This document shows, piece after piece, positions 40,791-50,900 of a DNA stretch of 64,000 nt. The notes under the pieces are model-generated. The model did not search any database, was not told the origin of the DNA, and saw only the letters and a list, made by a program, of their open reading frames with translations. The DNA is from Mangrovimicrobium sediminis (GTDB lineage: Bacteria; Pseudomonadota; Gammaproteobacteria; Pseudomonadales; Halieaceae). The DNA lies in NCBI RefSeq assembly GCF_004745945.1, contig NZ_SRLE01000006.1:248001-312000 (forward strand), given 5' to 3'. The position numbers and the translations under genes are program-made. Each line of letters opens with the position of its first letter. The stretch's first letter is position 1.

Positions 40791-41338
40791 TTCCAGGGTT
40801 CGAAAAGCACACTCACCCTGGAAGGACTGACGCTTCCTGCCCTGCAAAAGAGTGCTTGCTGTGAGATTGCTACGGACTCAGTTCGCCATTGTCGGCCTGG
40901 CAGCGGGGGTGTTGGCCTCGTATTTCACGAGGAAAAATATTGGGAGGTTCGAGTTGCCGCGCATCGTACTGCGCGTACCGCGCGCACGGGCAGTTCGCGC
41001 TGACGGCTTCCTGGCTATGAGAACTGCGGACCACAACCCCTGAGTTTCGAGCCGCAAGTGCCGGGAGACGGGCGGGCGGAGCGCTCGCAAAAGACGCGCC
41101 GAAGGAGTGGAGGGAGACAGCGAAGCGCTTTAAGGCTCCCGACCGACTGAGGGCACCCCGGAGGGGCGCGATCTTCAGAGCGCTCCGCCCGCGGGTCTCC
41201 CGGCAACCGTCGAAGCCCCCCGGGCCGCGCAGGCGATCACCAGTGGAGTAGTCTCCGAGAGAGGCAGTCGCGAGCGAGGTAGGCCCCGAGGCGACTGTGC
41301 TTTTGGAGCCACGGGGGCCTACCTCGCTCGCGGCTGCC
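40752..41338. repeat. Composite three-hairpin intergenic repeat, copy B
   Basis: Second copy of the element at 21430-22177, parts in the same order. Hairpin 1: arms 40777-40798 and 40816-40837, 20 of 22 paired, loop identical to copy A (TTCGAAAAGCACACTCA, 40799-40815). Hairpin 2: arms 41060-41086 and 41178-41204, identical to copy A arms, with a 91-base loop. Hairpin 3: arms 41263-41287 and 41314-41338, 24 of 25 paired, loop core GCGACTGTGCTTTTGGAGC. About 58 bases from 41046 are identical to those from 21891. It lies between the sodB and groEL terminators, so read-through from either side should be low. No protein is credible here. Function unknown. Confidence 0.8.
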
Positions 41339-41430
41339 GACCAGCGAAAACCGCGTCAAGCCACTCGCGATTGCCGGCCAGCAGAACCCACCTCGAGCCA
41401 CCTGACACCGAGGCAAGAAAAGCGAGGCCC

Positions 41431-41460
41431 AAAAAAAAGCCCGGCGGTTGCCGGGCTTTT
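41431..41460 (-). terminator. Rho-independent terminator of groEL
   Basis: On the minus strand, GCCCGGC (41456-41450) pairs with GCCGGGC (41445-41439), flanked by A/T pairs and followed by a run of eight Ts (41438-41431). It starts about 22 bases after the groEL stop. Confidence 0.92.
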
Positions 41461-41481
41461 CGAGTCAGGGAGCCGGGAGGC

Positions 41482-43137
<1,656 letters not shown>

Positions 43138-43170
43138 TCAATCGCTTGCTATTCGTTGGTTGCTACGGTC

Positions 43171-43461
43171 TTACTCGACGACCGCGAAAATTTCGCTCTC
43201 ACCCATGATGATCAGCTCTTCACCGTCGATCTCGATGGTGTTGCTGCCGGCGTACTGGCCGAACACGACCTTGTCACCGACCTTTACCGCCATGGGACGC
43301 GTTTCACCGTTGTCCAGGGCCTTGCCCTGACCCACGGCCACGATCTCACCCTGGTTGGGCTTTTCCTTGGCAGAGCCCGGAAGGACGATACCGCCAGCAG
43401 TGGTTTCTTCCTCAGCATTGCGACGAACGACCACGCGGTCGTACAGCGGACGGATACTCAT
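43171..43461 (-). CDS. groS: GroES co-chaperonin
   Basis: Heptameric lid of the chaperonin. The 96-residue product starts [20 protein letters not shown]. It has the mobile loop [20 protein letters not shown] split across 18-37 and ends [10 protein letters not shown]. It is the first gene of the groES-groEL operon, below a CIRCE element and two candidate promoters. Confidence 0.99.
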   Translation of the reverse strand: MSIRPLYDRVVVRRNAEEETTAGGIVLPGSAKEKPNQGEIVAVGQGKALDNGETRPMAVKVGDKVVFGQYAGSNTIEIDGEELIIMGESEIFAVVE

Positions 43462-43518
43462 GTGTGTCTATCTCCTGGTTACAGTTTTATCAGTCCCCCC
43501 GACGGGGATGCTCGGTTG

Positions 43519-43544
43519 ATGGGGACGTTGCGGGGCATTTCAAG
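43519..43544 (-). promoter_or_regulatory. Sigma32-type heat shock promoter of groESL
   Basis: The minus strand reads CCCTTGAAA with CTTGAA at 43544-43539, 14 bases, then CCCCAT at 43524-43519. This closely fits the E. coli sigma32 consensus (CTTGAA, 13-15 bases, CCCCAT). It lies between the CIRCE element and groES, giving a leader of about 50 bases. Confidence 0.75.
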
Positions 43545-43550
43545 GGCTGG

Positions 43551-43577
43551 TTAGCACTCTTTTTGCGAGAGTGCTAA
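43551..43577 (-). promoter_or_regulatory. CIRCE operator (HrcA binding site)
   Basis: A perfect consensus CIRCE inverted repeat: TTAGCACTC, 9 bases, GAGTGCTAA. It begins at the last base of the sigma70-type -10 at 43577, so bound HrcA would cover the transcription start. This implies that the genome encodes HrcA, which is outside this window. Confidence 0.93.
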
Positions 43578-43604
43578 TTCTAGTGAGGAATCGCGCTCAG
43601 TCAA
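43577..43604 (-). promoter_or_regulatory. Sigma70-type promoter upstream of CIRCE
   Basis: The minus strand has TTGACT (43604-43599), 16 bases, then TAGAAT (43582-43577), just before the CIRCE element. It would be the HrcA-controlled vegetative promoter of groESL. Confidence 0.7.
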
Positions 43605-43665
43605 GCGCCGGCAGGCGCGCGGCGCTCGTCAGAAATTCAATGATTAATTTAAATATTTCAACAGG

Positions 43666-44112
43666 TTAAGGCTTTTCGCCTTCATCCACCCGAGAGTACT
43701 GTCCCTCGATGGTGACATGGCCGCGCTCCTCGTAGACCGTGCTCGCACCCATGCTGCCCCCGGTTTCGCTGACACTGGCCTTGACCCCGAGCAGGCGCGC
43801 CAGGCTGCGGCGCAGGGGACCGATGAGGACGATCAGGGCTACCACGTCAGTGATCATGCCGGGGATGATGAACAGCAGCCCGGCCAGCCCCATGGAGAGG
43901 TCATCGACCAGCAGCTGTGCCCCGGCGGCCCGTCCCATTTGAATGTCGCGCACGCGTTCGAGCATCTGCGCGCCCTGGCGGCGCAGGATGAAAACACCAA
44001 GCACGACAGTGGCCAGCACGTACAACAGCGCAGTGAGTGCGCTGGTCTTGATACCCAGTTGAATCAGGGTGAACAGCTCCAGCCAGGGCAGGAGCATGAA
44101 AAAAATTCGCAT
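43666..44112 (-). CDS. fxsA: FxsA family membrane protein
   Basis: Small inner membrane protein of the FxsA family; in E. coli overproduction relieves F-plasmid exclusion of phage T7, but its normal role is not known. I choose the ATG at 44112 (MRIFFMLLPWLELFTLIQLG), giving 148 residues; frames above it lack a good start. Hydrophobic segments lie near 3-20, 24-43 and 70-95. The family pattern ARLLGV after LIGPLRRSL is present near 97-112. As in E. coli it lies upstream of groESL on the same strand, and it is divergent from the gene at 44193. Confidence 0.88.
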   Translation of the reverse strand: MRIFFMLLPWLELFTLIQLGIKTSALTALLYVLATVVLGVFILRRQGAQMLERVRDIQMGRAAGAQLLVDDLSMGLAGLLFIIPGMITDVVALIVLIGPLRRSLARLLGVKASVSETGGSMGASTVYEERGHVTIEGQYSRVDEGEKP

Positions 44113-44192
44113 TGAAAGCCTCCGCTCGCCACACAGTATGCGGGCATGTGACACTATTACAACCCCGCCACTCCCGAGCCGAACCAGCCAGC

Positions 44193-44522
44193 ATGCCCTC
44201 CCAGCCCAACGAGATCGATCAGCGCATCTGGCAGGTGGTTGCCCTGATTCCACGGGGCAAAGTCGCCACCTACGGTGACGTGGCGGCCCAGGCCGGCCTG
44301 CCGGGCGCAGCGCGCCGGGTCGGGCGGGCGCTGAAGGGACTGCCCACCGACACCAGGATACCCTGGCACCGGGTGGTCAACGCGGCGGGACGAATCTCGC
44401 TGCCGGGCGGCGCAGGTCGGCAGCGCGAACGGCTTGAAGCAGAGGGTGTGGAATTTCACGACAGCGGGCGTATCAATCTCAAGCGTTTCCGCCACCGCCC
44501 CAGCGGCGCGGACCACCACTGA
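44193..44522 (+). CDS. Alkyltransferase-like DNA repair protein (Atl/YbaZ family)
   Basis: Small MGMT-like protein. The ATG at 44193 (MPSQPNEIDQRIWQVVALIP) gives 109 residues, the Atl length; a start at 44112 would cross the fxsA start. GKVATYGDVAAQAGLPGAARRVG near 24-46 (DNA-binding helix with the Arg finger region) is clear. The active-site motif is PWHRVVN near 64-70: tryptophan replaces the alkyl-accepting cysteine of PCHRV. By family knowledge such proteins bind O6-alkylguanine without repairing it and hand lesions to nucleotide excision repair. Confidence 0.92.
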   Translation: MPSQPNEIDQRIWQVVALIPRGKVATYGDVAAQAGLPGAARRVGRALKGLPTDTRIPWHRVVNAAGRISLPGGAGRQRERLEAEGVEFHDSGRINLKRFRHRPSGADHH

Positions 44523-44752
44523 AGACACTCCCGAAACGCGGCGAAAACTTTCAGCTCACTTTCCCGCCAATCTCTTGAAGAGCGACTGCGTCGAATTGTC
44601 AGCCACCCTGTCACCAGGTTTTCGGTCAGCATGGATGATCAGCTGCCTTGAAACTATCGACTGAAACCTGTCCGGCGACTGTTGTGCGGACCAAATTCGA
44701 ACCAGTAACGCTTACTGGAACAGGCCATAAAACTAAACCTCGAGGGCGCAGT

Positions 44753-46018
44753 TCATCGCGACTCCCGCCAGGGGGCGACCCAGAACAGCAACAACATACC
44801 CGGCAGCGCCAGCACCGCGCACAACAGGAAGAAGTTGAACCAGCCCACGGACTCCACAATAAATCCAGTACTGGCATTCGCAAAGGTCCGCGGCACGGCG
44901 GCCAGTGCCGTAAACAGTGCAAGCTGGGTGGCTGCGTAGGCGCGGCTGGTCTCGCGCGCGATAAACGCGGTGAACGCAGCTGTGCCCAGGCCGACCCCGA
45001 GATATTCGAAGCCGATCACCACGGCGAGCAGCCAGAGCAGGGGCCCGGCGGCGGCAAGAAGCGCGAAGCCGAGAATACTGGTCAACTGCACGACACCGAA
45101 CAGCCACAACGCCCGGTTGATACCCAGGCGAATCATCAGCATGCCACCGGCAAGACCACCGATAATCATCGGCCAGAATGCCGCGTTCTTGGCTACCAGT
45201 CCGATCTCGCTCTTGGTGAAGCCAAGCTGCAGGTAGAACGGTGTGGACAGAGCAGTGGCCATGTTATCCCCGAGTTTGTATAGGAACATGAAACACAGCA
45301 CGAGAAGCAGTGCGCGCCAACCCTTGCGTTCGAGGTACTCTCGGAACGGGGCGACGACAGTCTGACGGAGGCCACCCGCGACGGGAACGCCTGATTCCGG
45401 CTCTTCAACAGCCAGCGTCATACCGATGCCGGCCAGCATAAATCCGCCAGTGATCCAGAACACCGCATCCCACGGTAGATGATCCGCAAGGATCAGGGAG
45501 AGTGCTCCCGGCACAAAGCCTGCAACACGGTAGGCCGTGATGTGTACTGAGTTACCCAGGCCGAGTTCCGCGTCTGGCAGAATCTCCCGCCGGTAGGCGT
45601 CGATGGCCACATCCTGGCTGGCACTGAACAGCGCAGCCGCAAATGCGACCCAGGCAATCACGCCGATATCGCGCTGTGCATCGAACATACCCAGCATACC
45701 GATCGAGAGCAGCAGCAGGACCTGTAATGGCAGCAGCCAGCCGCGACGGCGACCCAGCGGGGGAACCCAGCGATCCATGAAGGGCGCCCAGGCAAATTTC
45801 CAGGTGTAGGGAATGCCGACCAGGGCAAACAGCCCGATTTCCTTGAGCGAGACGCCGCTGTCTTCCAGATAGGCGGGCAGCAACTGCAGCAACACGTATA
45901 GCGGCAGGCCCGATGTGAAGCCGGTGAATACACAGATCAGCATGCGCCGATTGAAGATCTGCTCGCGCCAGTCGCCTCGCGCCGTCAACTGCCCGGTCGG
46001 TGCCGGGTTCTCACTCAA
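44753..46018 (-). CDS. AmpG-like MFS permease
   Basis: Major facilitator protein of 421 residues with about 12 hydrophobic segments. It resembles AmpG, the importer of muropeptides (GlcNAc-anhydroMurNAc-peptides) for wall recycling. Shared features are GFTSGLPLYVLLQLLPAYL near 32-50, WKFAWAPFMDRWVPPLGRRRGW near 73-94 and ASQDVAIDAYRREILP near 133-148. Its start lies 8 bases inside the end of the double sulfotransferase gene, so it probably belongs to that operon. That is unusual for AmpG and leaves open a different cargo. Confidence 0.85.
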   Translation of the reverse strand: MSENPAPTGQLTARGDWREQIFNRRMLICVFTGFTSGLPLYVLLQLLPAYLEDSGVSLKEIGLFALVGIPYTWKFAWAPFMDRWVPPLGRRRGWLLPLQVLLLLSIGMLGMFDAQRDIGVIAWVAFAAALFSASQDVAIDAYRREILPDAELGLGNSVHITAYRVAGFVPGALSLILADHLPWDAVFWITGGFMLAGIGMTLAVEEPESGVPVAGGLRQTVVAPFREYLERKGWRALLLVLCFMFLYKLGDNMATALSTPFYLQLGFTKSEIGLVAKNAAFWPMIIGGLAGGMLMIRLGINRALWLFGVVQLTSILGFALLAAAGPLLWLLAVVIGFEYLGVGLGTAAFTAFIARETSRAYAATQLALFTALAAVPRTFANASTGFIVESVGWFNFFLLCAVLALPGMLLLFWVAPWRESR

Positions 46019-47963
46019 CCTCGAACCCCATCTCGTGCACGAAGGCGACGTCGGCGGGGTCGAAGATACTCAGGTCGTGCTCGCGGAAACGCCCTGAGGT
46101 CGATGGCGGCTTGACGGTCTGGGCGATGTCCTGCAGGTCAGCCTTGCTGATCTGTATCCCGGCAAACTCGCGCAACGCCTCGAGTTCACCTTCCGGATCG
46201 GTACACAGGCGGTCGAAACTGAGAAAATGCAGGCGGTCCCCAAGGCGCTGGCGAAAGCCCTGTACCCGCTTGTGTGCTGCCACCCAATAGCGCAGCGCGT
46301 TGACCGGTGTGGGCTCACAATCACCCTCGAGCAGGAGATCGCCCCAGAAATACTTGAGCTGGTTCAGGTTCTCGCTAAAGGCCATATCCAGCCCGTTGCG
46401 CACCACGTACACGTACTTCATTTGCGGAAAGCAGCGATCCAGTGCCGGCAGCAGAATGTGCGAGTTGGGCTCCTTCCAGCCCCAGTGTTGATGACGACGG
46501 TCTATCGTTGGCGAGGCGAGCAGCGAGGCCGCCGACTGCTCGCGCAATTCCCGCGGCAATACCGGGCTGCGCTCGCTTTCACACGCCTCGATCAACATTT
46601 GTCGCAACTCGGAAGAGACCTCGACACCGTGACGCATAGCGTTGGCGAAAAGCCAGGCCAGTTTGTCCATCTCGTCGTCGGACTTGAGGAGGATAGCGCG
46701 GCGTACGAAAAGCAAGCTGAACCACAGGTTGTCCAGCGATTCGTTGAGTTCGCCGCCAAACACCACGCCCATGCGTCGCAGCAGGGAGACCACCAGGCGC
46801 GTGCCGCTGCCGCCCAGACCGCCGATGACCAGCGGTGAGGCGTCCTCGCGTGACACCTTGTAGACCTGTGGCACCTCGCTACTCGACAACACGCTACCAG
46901 CAAGAAAACGTGCCGAGTGACGAATCTGGTAGGCGAGGTGATCCTTTTTCTCCTCGACCTGCCGGCTCAACCAATGCAACAGGTGACTGTCGTGCTGGCG
47001 GATGTAAGCGGTGATCGCATCGGCATCCTCGCGGGTCAGGTCGATACCGTTCCAGAGATCATCCGGCTGCGGTTCCGGCTCAAGGAAAAGCTTCCCATCG
47101 GCACGGCCGAGGTACTGGCGGGCGATCTTGGCGCTCGCTTCGCGGGTCGTCTCGATGATCTCCAACCGCTGCTGCGGAGACAGCACCGACTGACTGGAGT
47201 AGTAGGATGTCGAATCCGTATCCTGTTCGGCCGAGTAGCGCATCAGCAATTCGTTGAAACGCGCGTTCTTGGCGCCGTCCTTGTCCAGGTTGTTGACCAT
47301 GCGCTTGTACTCACCCGCCGCCAGCGACAGCCGCGGGTTCGAGTTGCCGGTGCTCAGCTCGAAGGCATCATCGAGATCCAGGGCGAAAACCCGGTGCATG
47401 AAATCGCGGCGGATATCCCCGCGGTAAAACTGCTCCCGTTCGTAGGGGCCAACGATTACTTTGCCGGGACTCAGCGAGTCCGTCCAGGGTGCCAGGATGC
47501 GCGGGTAGTCGAAGCGCTCCACCTTCTGGCGGTAGATCAGGTCGATGCGCCGCCGCTGCGGACCCGCCTTGATCTGCTGGTTGTAGCTGGCCATGATGAT
47601 GTTGTCCTGCCGGCGCAGGTAGATCACCATGTGCACGTCAAACCAGACGGAGAGCTGGGCGCAGAACTTGCGCGCCTTGGCGTCCTCGGCCCAGGCCATC
47701 AACTCAGAGGACAGCAGAATGCGAGACTGCTCGCTCTCAGCCAGCTTTGGCGCCCAGTCGTCCACTCGCTTGAACTGCCATTCGCCCTCCAGGAAGCGGG
47801 GAATATGCGGCGACAGCAAATGGTGGGCATGGGACTGCGAGCCGAGTTCCGGGTAGCAAATGTCCCTCTGGGCCAACAGCTTGCGGTTGTCCCAGAAAAA
47901 ATTCTGCAGGGCCGTGGTCCCGGTTTTCCCCATGCCGATATGCAGGTACAGCTTTTTCTTCAT
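46011..47963 (-). CDS. Double sulfotransferase-domain protein
   Basis: A 650-residue protein with two P-loop sulfotransferase-like domains. The first (about 1-300) has the PAPS 5'-phosphosulfate loop HIGMGKTGTTALQ at 8-20 and a 3'-phosphate region YLRRQDNIIMASYNQ at 115-129. The second (about 375-650) has IGGLGGSGTRLVVSLL at 380-395, GWKEPNSHILLPALD near 495-509 and VVRNGLDMAFSENL at 520-533. The linker (about 300-375) is charged and helical. No membrane segment or signal is seen, so it should be cytoplasmic. It overlaps the upstream fusion gene by 4 bases (ATGA) and the ampG-like gene by 8. The acceptors are unknown; nearby glycosyltransferases point to a glycan. Confidence 0.8.
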   Translation of the reverse strand: MKKKLYLHIGMGKTGTTALQNFFWDNRKLLAQRDICYPELGSQSHAHHLLSPHIPRFLEGEWQFKRVDDWAPKLAESEQSRILLSSELMAWAEDAKARKFCAQLSVWFDVHMVIYLRRQDNIIMASYNQQIKAGPQRRRIDLIYRQKVERFDYPRILAPWTDSLSPGKVIVGPYEREQFYRGDIRRDFMHRVFALDLDDAFELSTGNSNPRLSLAAGEYKRMVNNLDKDGAKNARFNELLMRYSAEQDTDSTSYYSSQSVLSPQQRLEIIETTREASAKIARQYLGRADGKLFLEPEPQPDDLWNGIDLTREDADAITAYIRQHDSHLLHWLSRQVEEKKDHLAYQIRHSARFLAGSVLSSSEVPQVYKVSREDASPLVIGGLGGSGTRLVVSLLRRMGVVFGGELNESLDNLWFSLLFVRRAILLKSDDEMDKLAWLFANAMRHGVEVSSELRQMLIEACESERSPVLPRELREQSAASLLASPTIDRRHQHWGWKEPNSHILLPALDRCFPQMKYVYVVRNGLDMAFSENLNQLKYFWGDLLLEGDCEPTPVNALRYWVAAHKRVQGFRQRLGDRLHFLSFDRLCTDPEGELEALREFAGIQISKADLQDIAQTVKPPSTSGRFREHDLSIFDPADVAFVHEMGFEVE

Positions 47964-50900
47964 CGTCCCTCACTTCCGGCGACACGCTGCAACGGCACCT
48001 CGCCATACCCCTCTTCTCCCCGCAGCACCGAGCGATATACCTCGTCGTGGCGTCGCGCCAGTAGCGCGGGGTCGAACTTGCCGGCCGCTGCGGGCACGGC
48101 CTCCAGCATCGCGCTGTAGACATCGGGTTGACGTGCGACGGTGGTGATTTGTTCCACCATACCCTCGATATCGACGTCATCTCCGCGCAGCGGCACAACG
48201 GCGCCGGCCATACCCGCCTCGCTGTCCAGCATGCGGCGAATTTCCCCGAGGTCGCTGGCCAGGAACGGCCGGCCACTGAGCAGGCATTCGATAATGACCA
48301 GCGGGAAGCTCTCGCCGCGAAAGCGCGAGGGCAGGAAGCCCATGTCGGCCAGGGCAAAATAGCCGCGTACGTTTTCCTGGAAACCTTCCAAGTGGATATG
48401 CGGCGGCAGTTCAGTGGCCGAAAGGCGGTCGTACTCGAGGCCATCACCAACCAGCACCAGGTGGACATCGCAGCCGGCGGCATCTCGTACTGCATTGACT
48501 GCATCAATGGCCTCCTGCCAGCCCTTGTCAGGCAGGCCGCGACTGACCAGGGTGAGCACGAAGGCCGACGCATCGATACCCAGGCTGGCACGCTCTACAG
48601 GCTCGAAAGATTCGGGCTCGAGGGCGTTATCGATACGCTCCAAACGCGCCCGTCCGAGCAGCCCATGGCGACCAAGTGCCTCGAGGTTTTTCTCGGCGAC
48701 GTAGATGATCGCCGAACTGCGCTGTACCAGCCGCGGCAGGATAGGCCGCAGGTCGTATTCGTTGATCGTCTCGTACATTCCGTGCGAGGTCACAACCACC
48801 TTGCAGTCGCTGTCCTCCGGCAACACCTCGAAGATCGTGCTGTCCATCCAGGCGTGATGGGAATGTATGACGTCGATCTCGAAATCCGCGACGATTCGCT
48901 CCAACTGGGTGAAATCCGAGACCACCCCGATATCCGGCCGCAGGCGGCGACGTACACCCTCCACCCGCGGCTCGCGGGCGCAATCCAGGTAGGTCACGTT
49001 ATAACCGCTGGCCTTCATGATGTTGGCCAGAGTGATCGGGAAGGTCTCGCCGCCGCCGGAGCAGAATGCATAGGACGCCATCAGCAGATTGGGCTCGCGC
49101 GGACCGGCGGCTTCTTCGATGCGGGCCAGGCTGAAACAACGCTCCAGCGCTGCATCGCTGAACTCGCCCCGGGTTTCGCGCCAGTGAACGGCGAGGTTCT
49201 CGCGCAGGCGGGCTATCGCGGCGAGGGGAACGTCGTAGTACTTGAGCAGGTGACGGGCGACGACCTCGTGCTCGCAATAGAACTCGTCCTGCGAATAGGA
49301 ACTGACCGAGGTATTGCTGCCGTGCATACGGTAGTAATTACAGGCCGCCGGCGAGTAGGCCAGCATGCCGCCGCGCAGCAGGTGGAGGTAGAGCACCCAG
49401 TCGCCGCAGGTGCGCATACGCCGCCAGTCCGGTTCGTGCAGGATCTCCAGGCGTCGCGGATTGCGCATCAGCGCGGAGCTGACGTTGGGGATAATATTCT
49501 TGACCGCAAAAGCCTCGCGCACGATCGCCGGCGCGGTCGCGACGATGCTGTGATTCCAGCGCTGCGGGTCGATGTCGTGCAGGTACTCGTTGATCGACCA
49601 GATCTGGCGGTCGCCCTCCCCGTCCATGAAGACCGTGCGTGCATAGGCGATCTGCACCGCCTCGTTCTCGAAGTAAGGGACCAGGGTCTCAAGGAAGTTT
49701 TCCGTACACCAGTCATCGCTCTCGGCGATCCAGACGATATCGCCGCGCGCCAGGTTCAGGCCGCGCTCCCACTGGTGGAACACGCCGCCGGAATTCTGTT
49801 CATTAACCACCAGGGTCGATTTGTCGGCGAAGCGCGCGTGGTAGTCCCGCAGTATGTCGGCACTGTCGTCGCTGGATGCATCGTCGAGCAAAATGACTTC
49901 GAAATTCTGGTAGGTCTGGGAAAAAATCGAATCCAGGCGCAGTTCCAGGTAGGGTGCGTGGTTGTAGTTGGGCACGATGACGCTGATCAACGGTGCAAAC
50001 TCTTCGCTCGATTCGACCTGCTGGTAGCGCATCGGGGTGAGCAATCCGGCCGATGAGGCGGCGAGCGCCGGATTCGGCGCACTGTGCGCAACCCGGTTCA
50101 TCAGGCGAAAGAACGGCCGCACCAGCCGGCGAATGCCATAGGCCAGTGCTGGCTGCCGCAGGCTCATACGGTGATAGATGAGGATCGCGCGCAGGCGGAA
50201 ACGAACCCACTGCGACGCCTGCCACGCGCGTAACTGCTGCAGGCGCAGACTGAGGCTGCGCAGGGGCCGGGTGACACGCCAGGAGGTGGACATCTCCATC
50301 TCGCCGATACGGTTGCCCAGATCCTGCACCTCGCCGGTCAGCTGCAACTTGTCCTGCTCGAGGCTACCCGCGCGCTCCAGGAGTTCATGCACCGTGCGCC
50401 GGTTTTCCTCGATGACTTTTTCCAGTTCCGCGGCCTGCTCAACCAGCTGCGACTGCAGGGCGGTATTACCCGATTCGAGATCGCGCAGTTGCTGGCGCAA
50501 AGGCACAACGACGTCCTGGTGCTCGCGCTGGATACGCTGCGTATTGTCCTGGAGTTCGCTCACCTGGCCGTGCAGGTCCGCGACGCTTTCCTCACTGCGT
50601 TGCAACGCGAGCCCGGCGCTGCGGCAGCGGGTGCTCAGGCGGGACAGCGCCGGCACTGACACTGTGTGCAGCGCAGTGCGGGTGTCTGCCCGGCGCCATA
50701 TAGCCAGGCAGCGCTCCAGCGCTTGTGCCTCGGCAGTGCCGCGCAGCGACTGCGCGGCCTCGAAGAATTCTCCAGCCTGGGGCAAGTCCTGCGCCAGTTC
50801 AGCGCGGGCATCGGCATCCGCCGCACTGCGGTACAGTGAAGCATCGACAAATTCATTACAAAAGCGCGCAACCGCATCGTCCCGGGCAGGCAGCTCGAGA

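Noticed and set aside
44690..44720. Possible tRNA T-arm (GGTTCGAA on the minus strand) and a CCAGTAA/TTACTGG hairpin
   Set aside because: No acceptor, anticodon or D arm can be folded around it. As a terminator for the ampG-like gene the hairpin lacks a T run.
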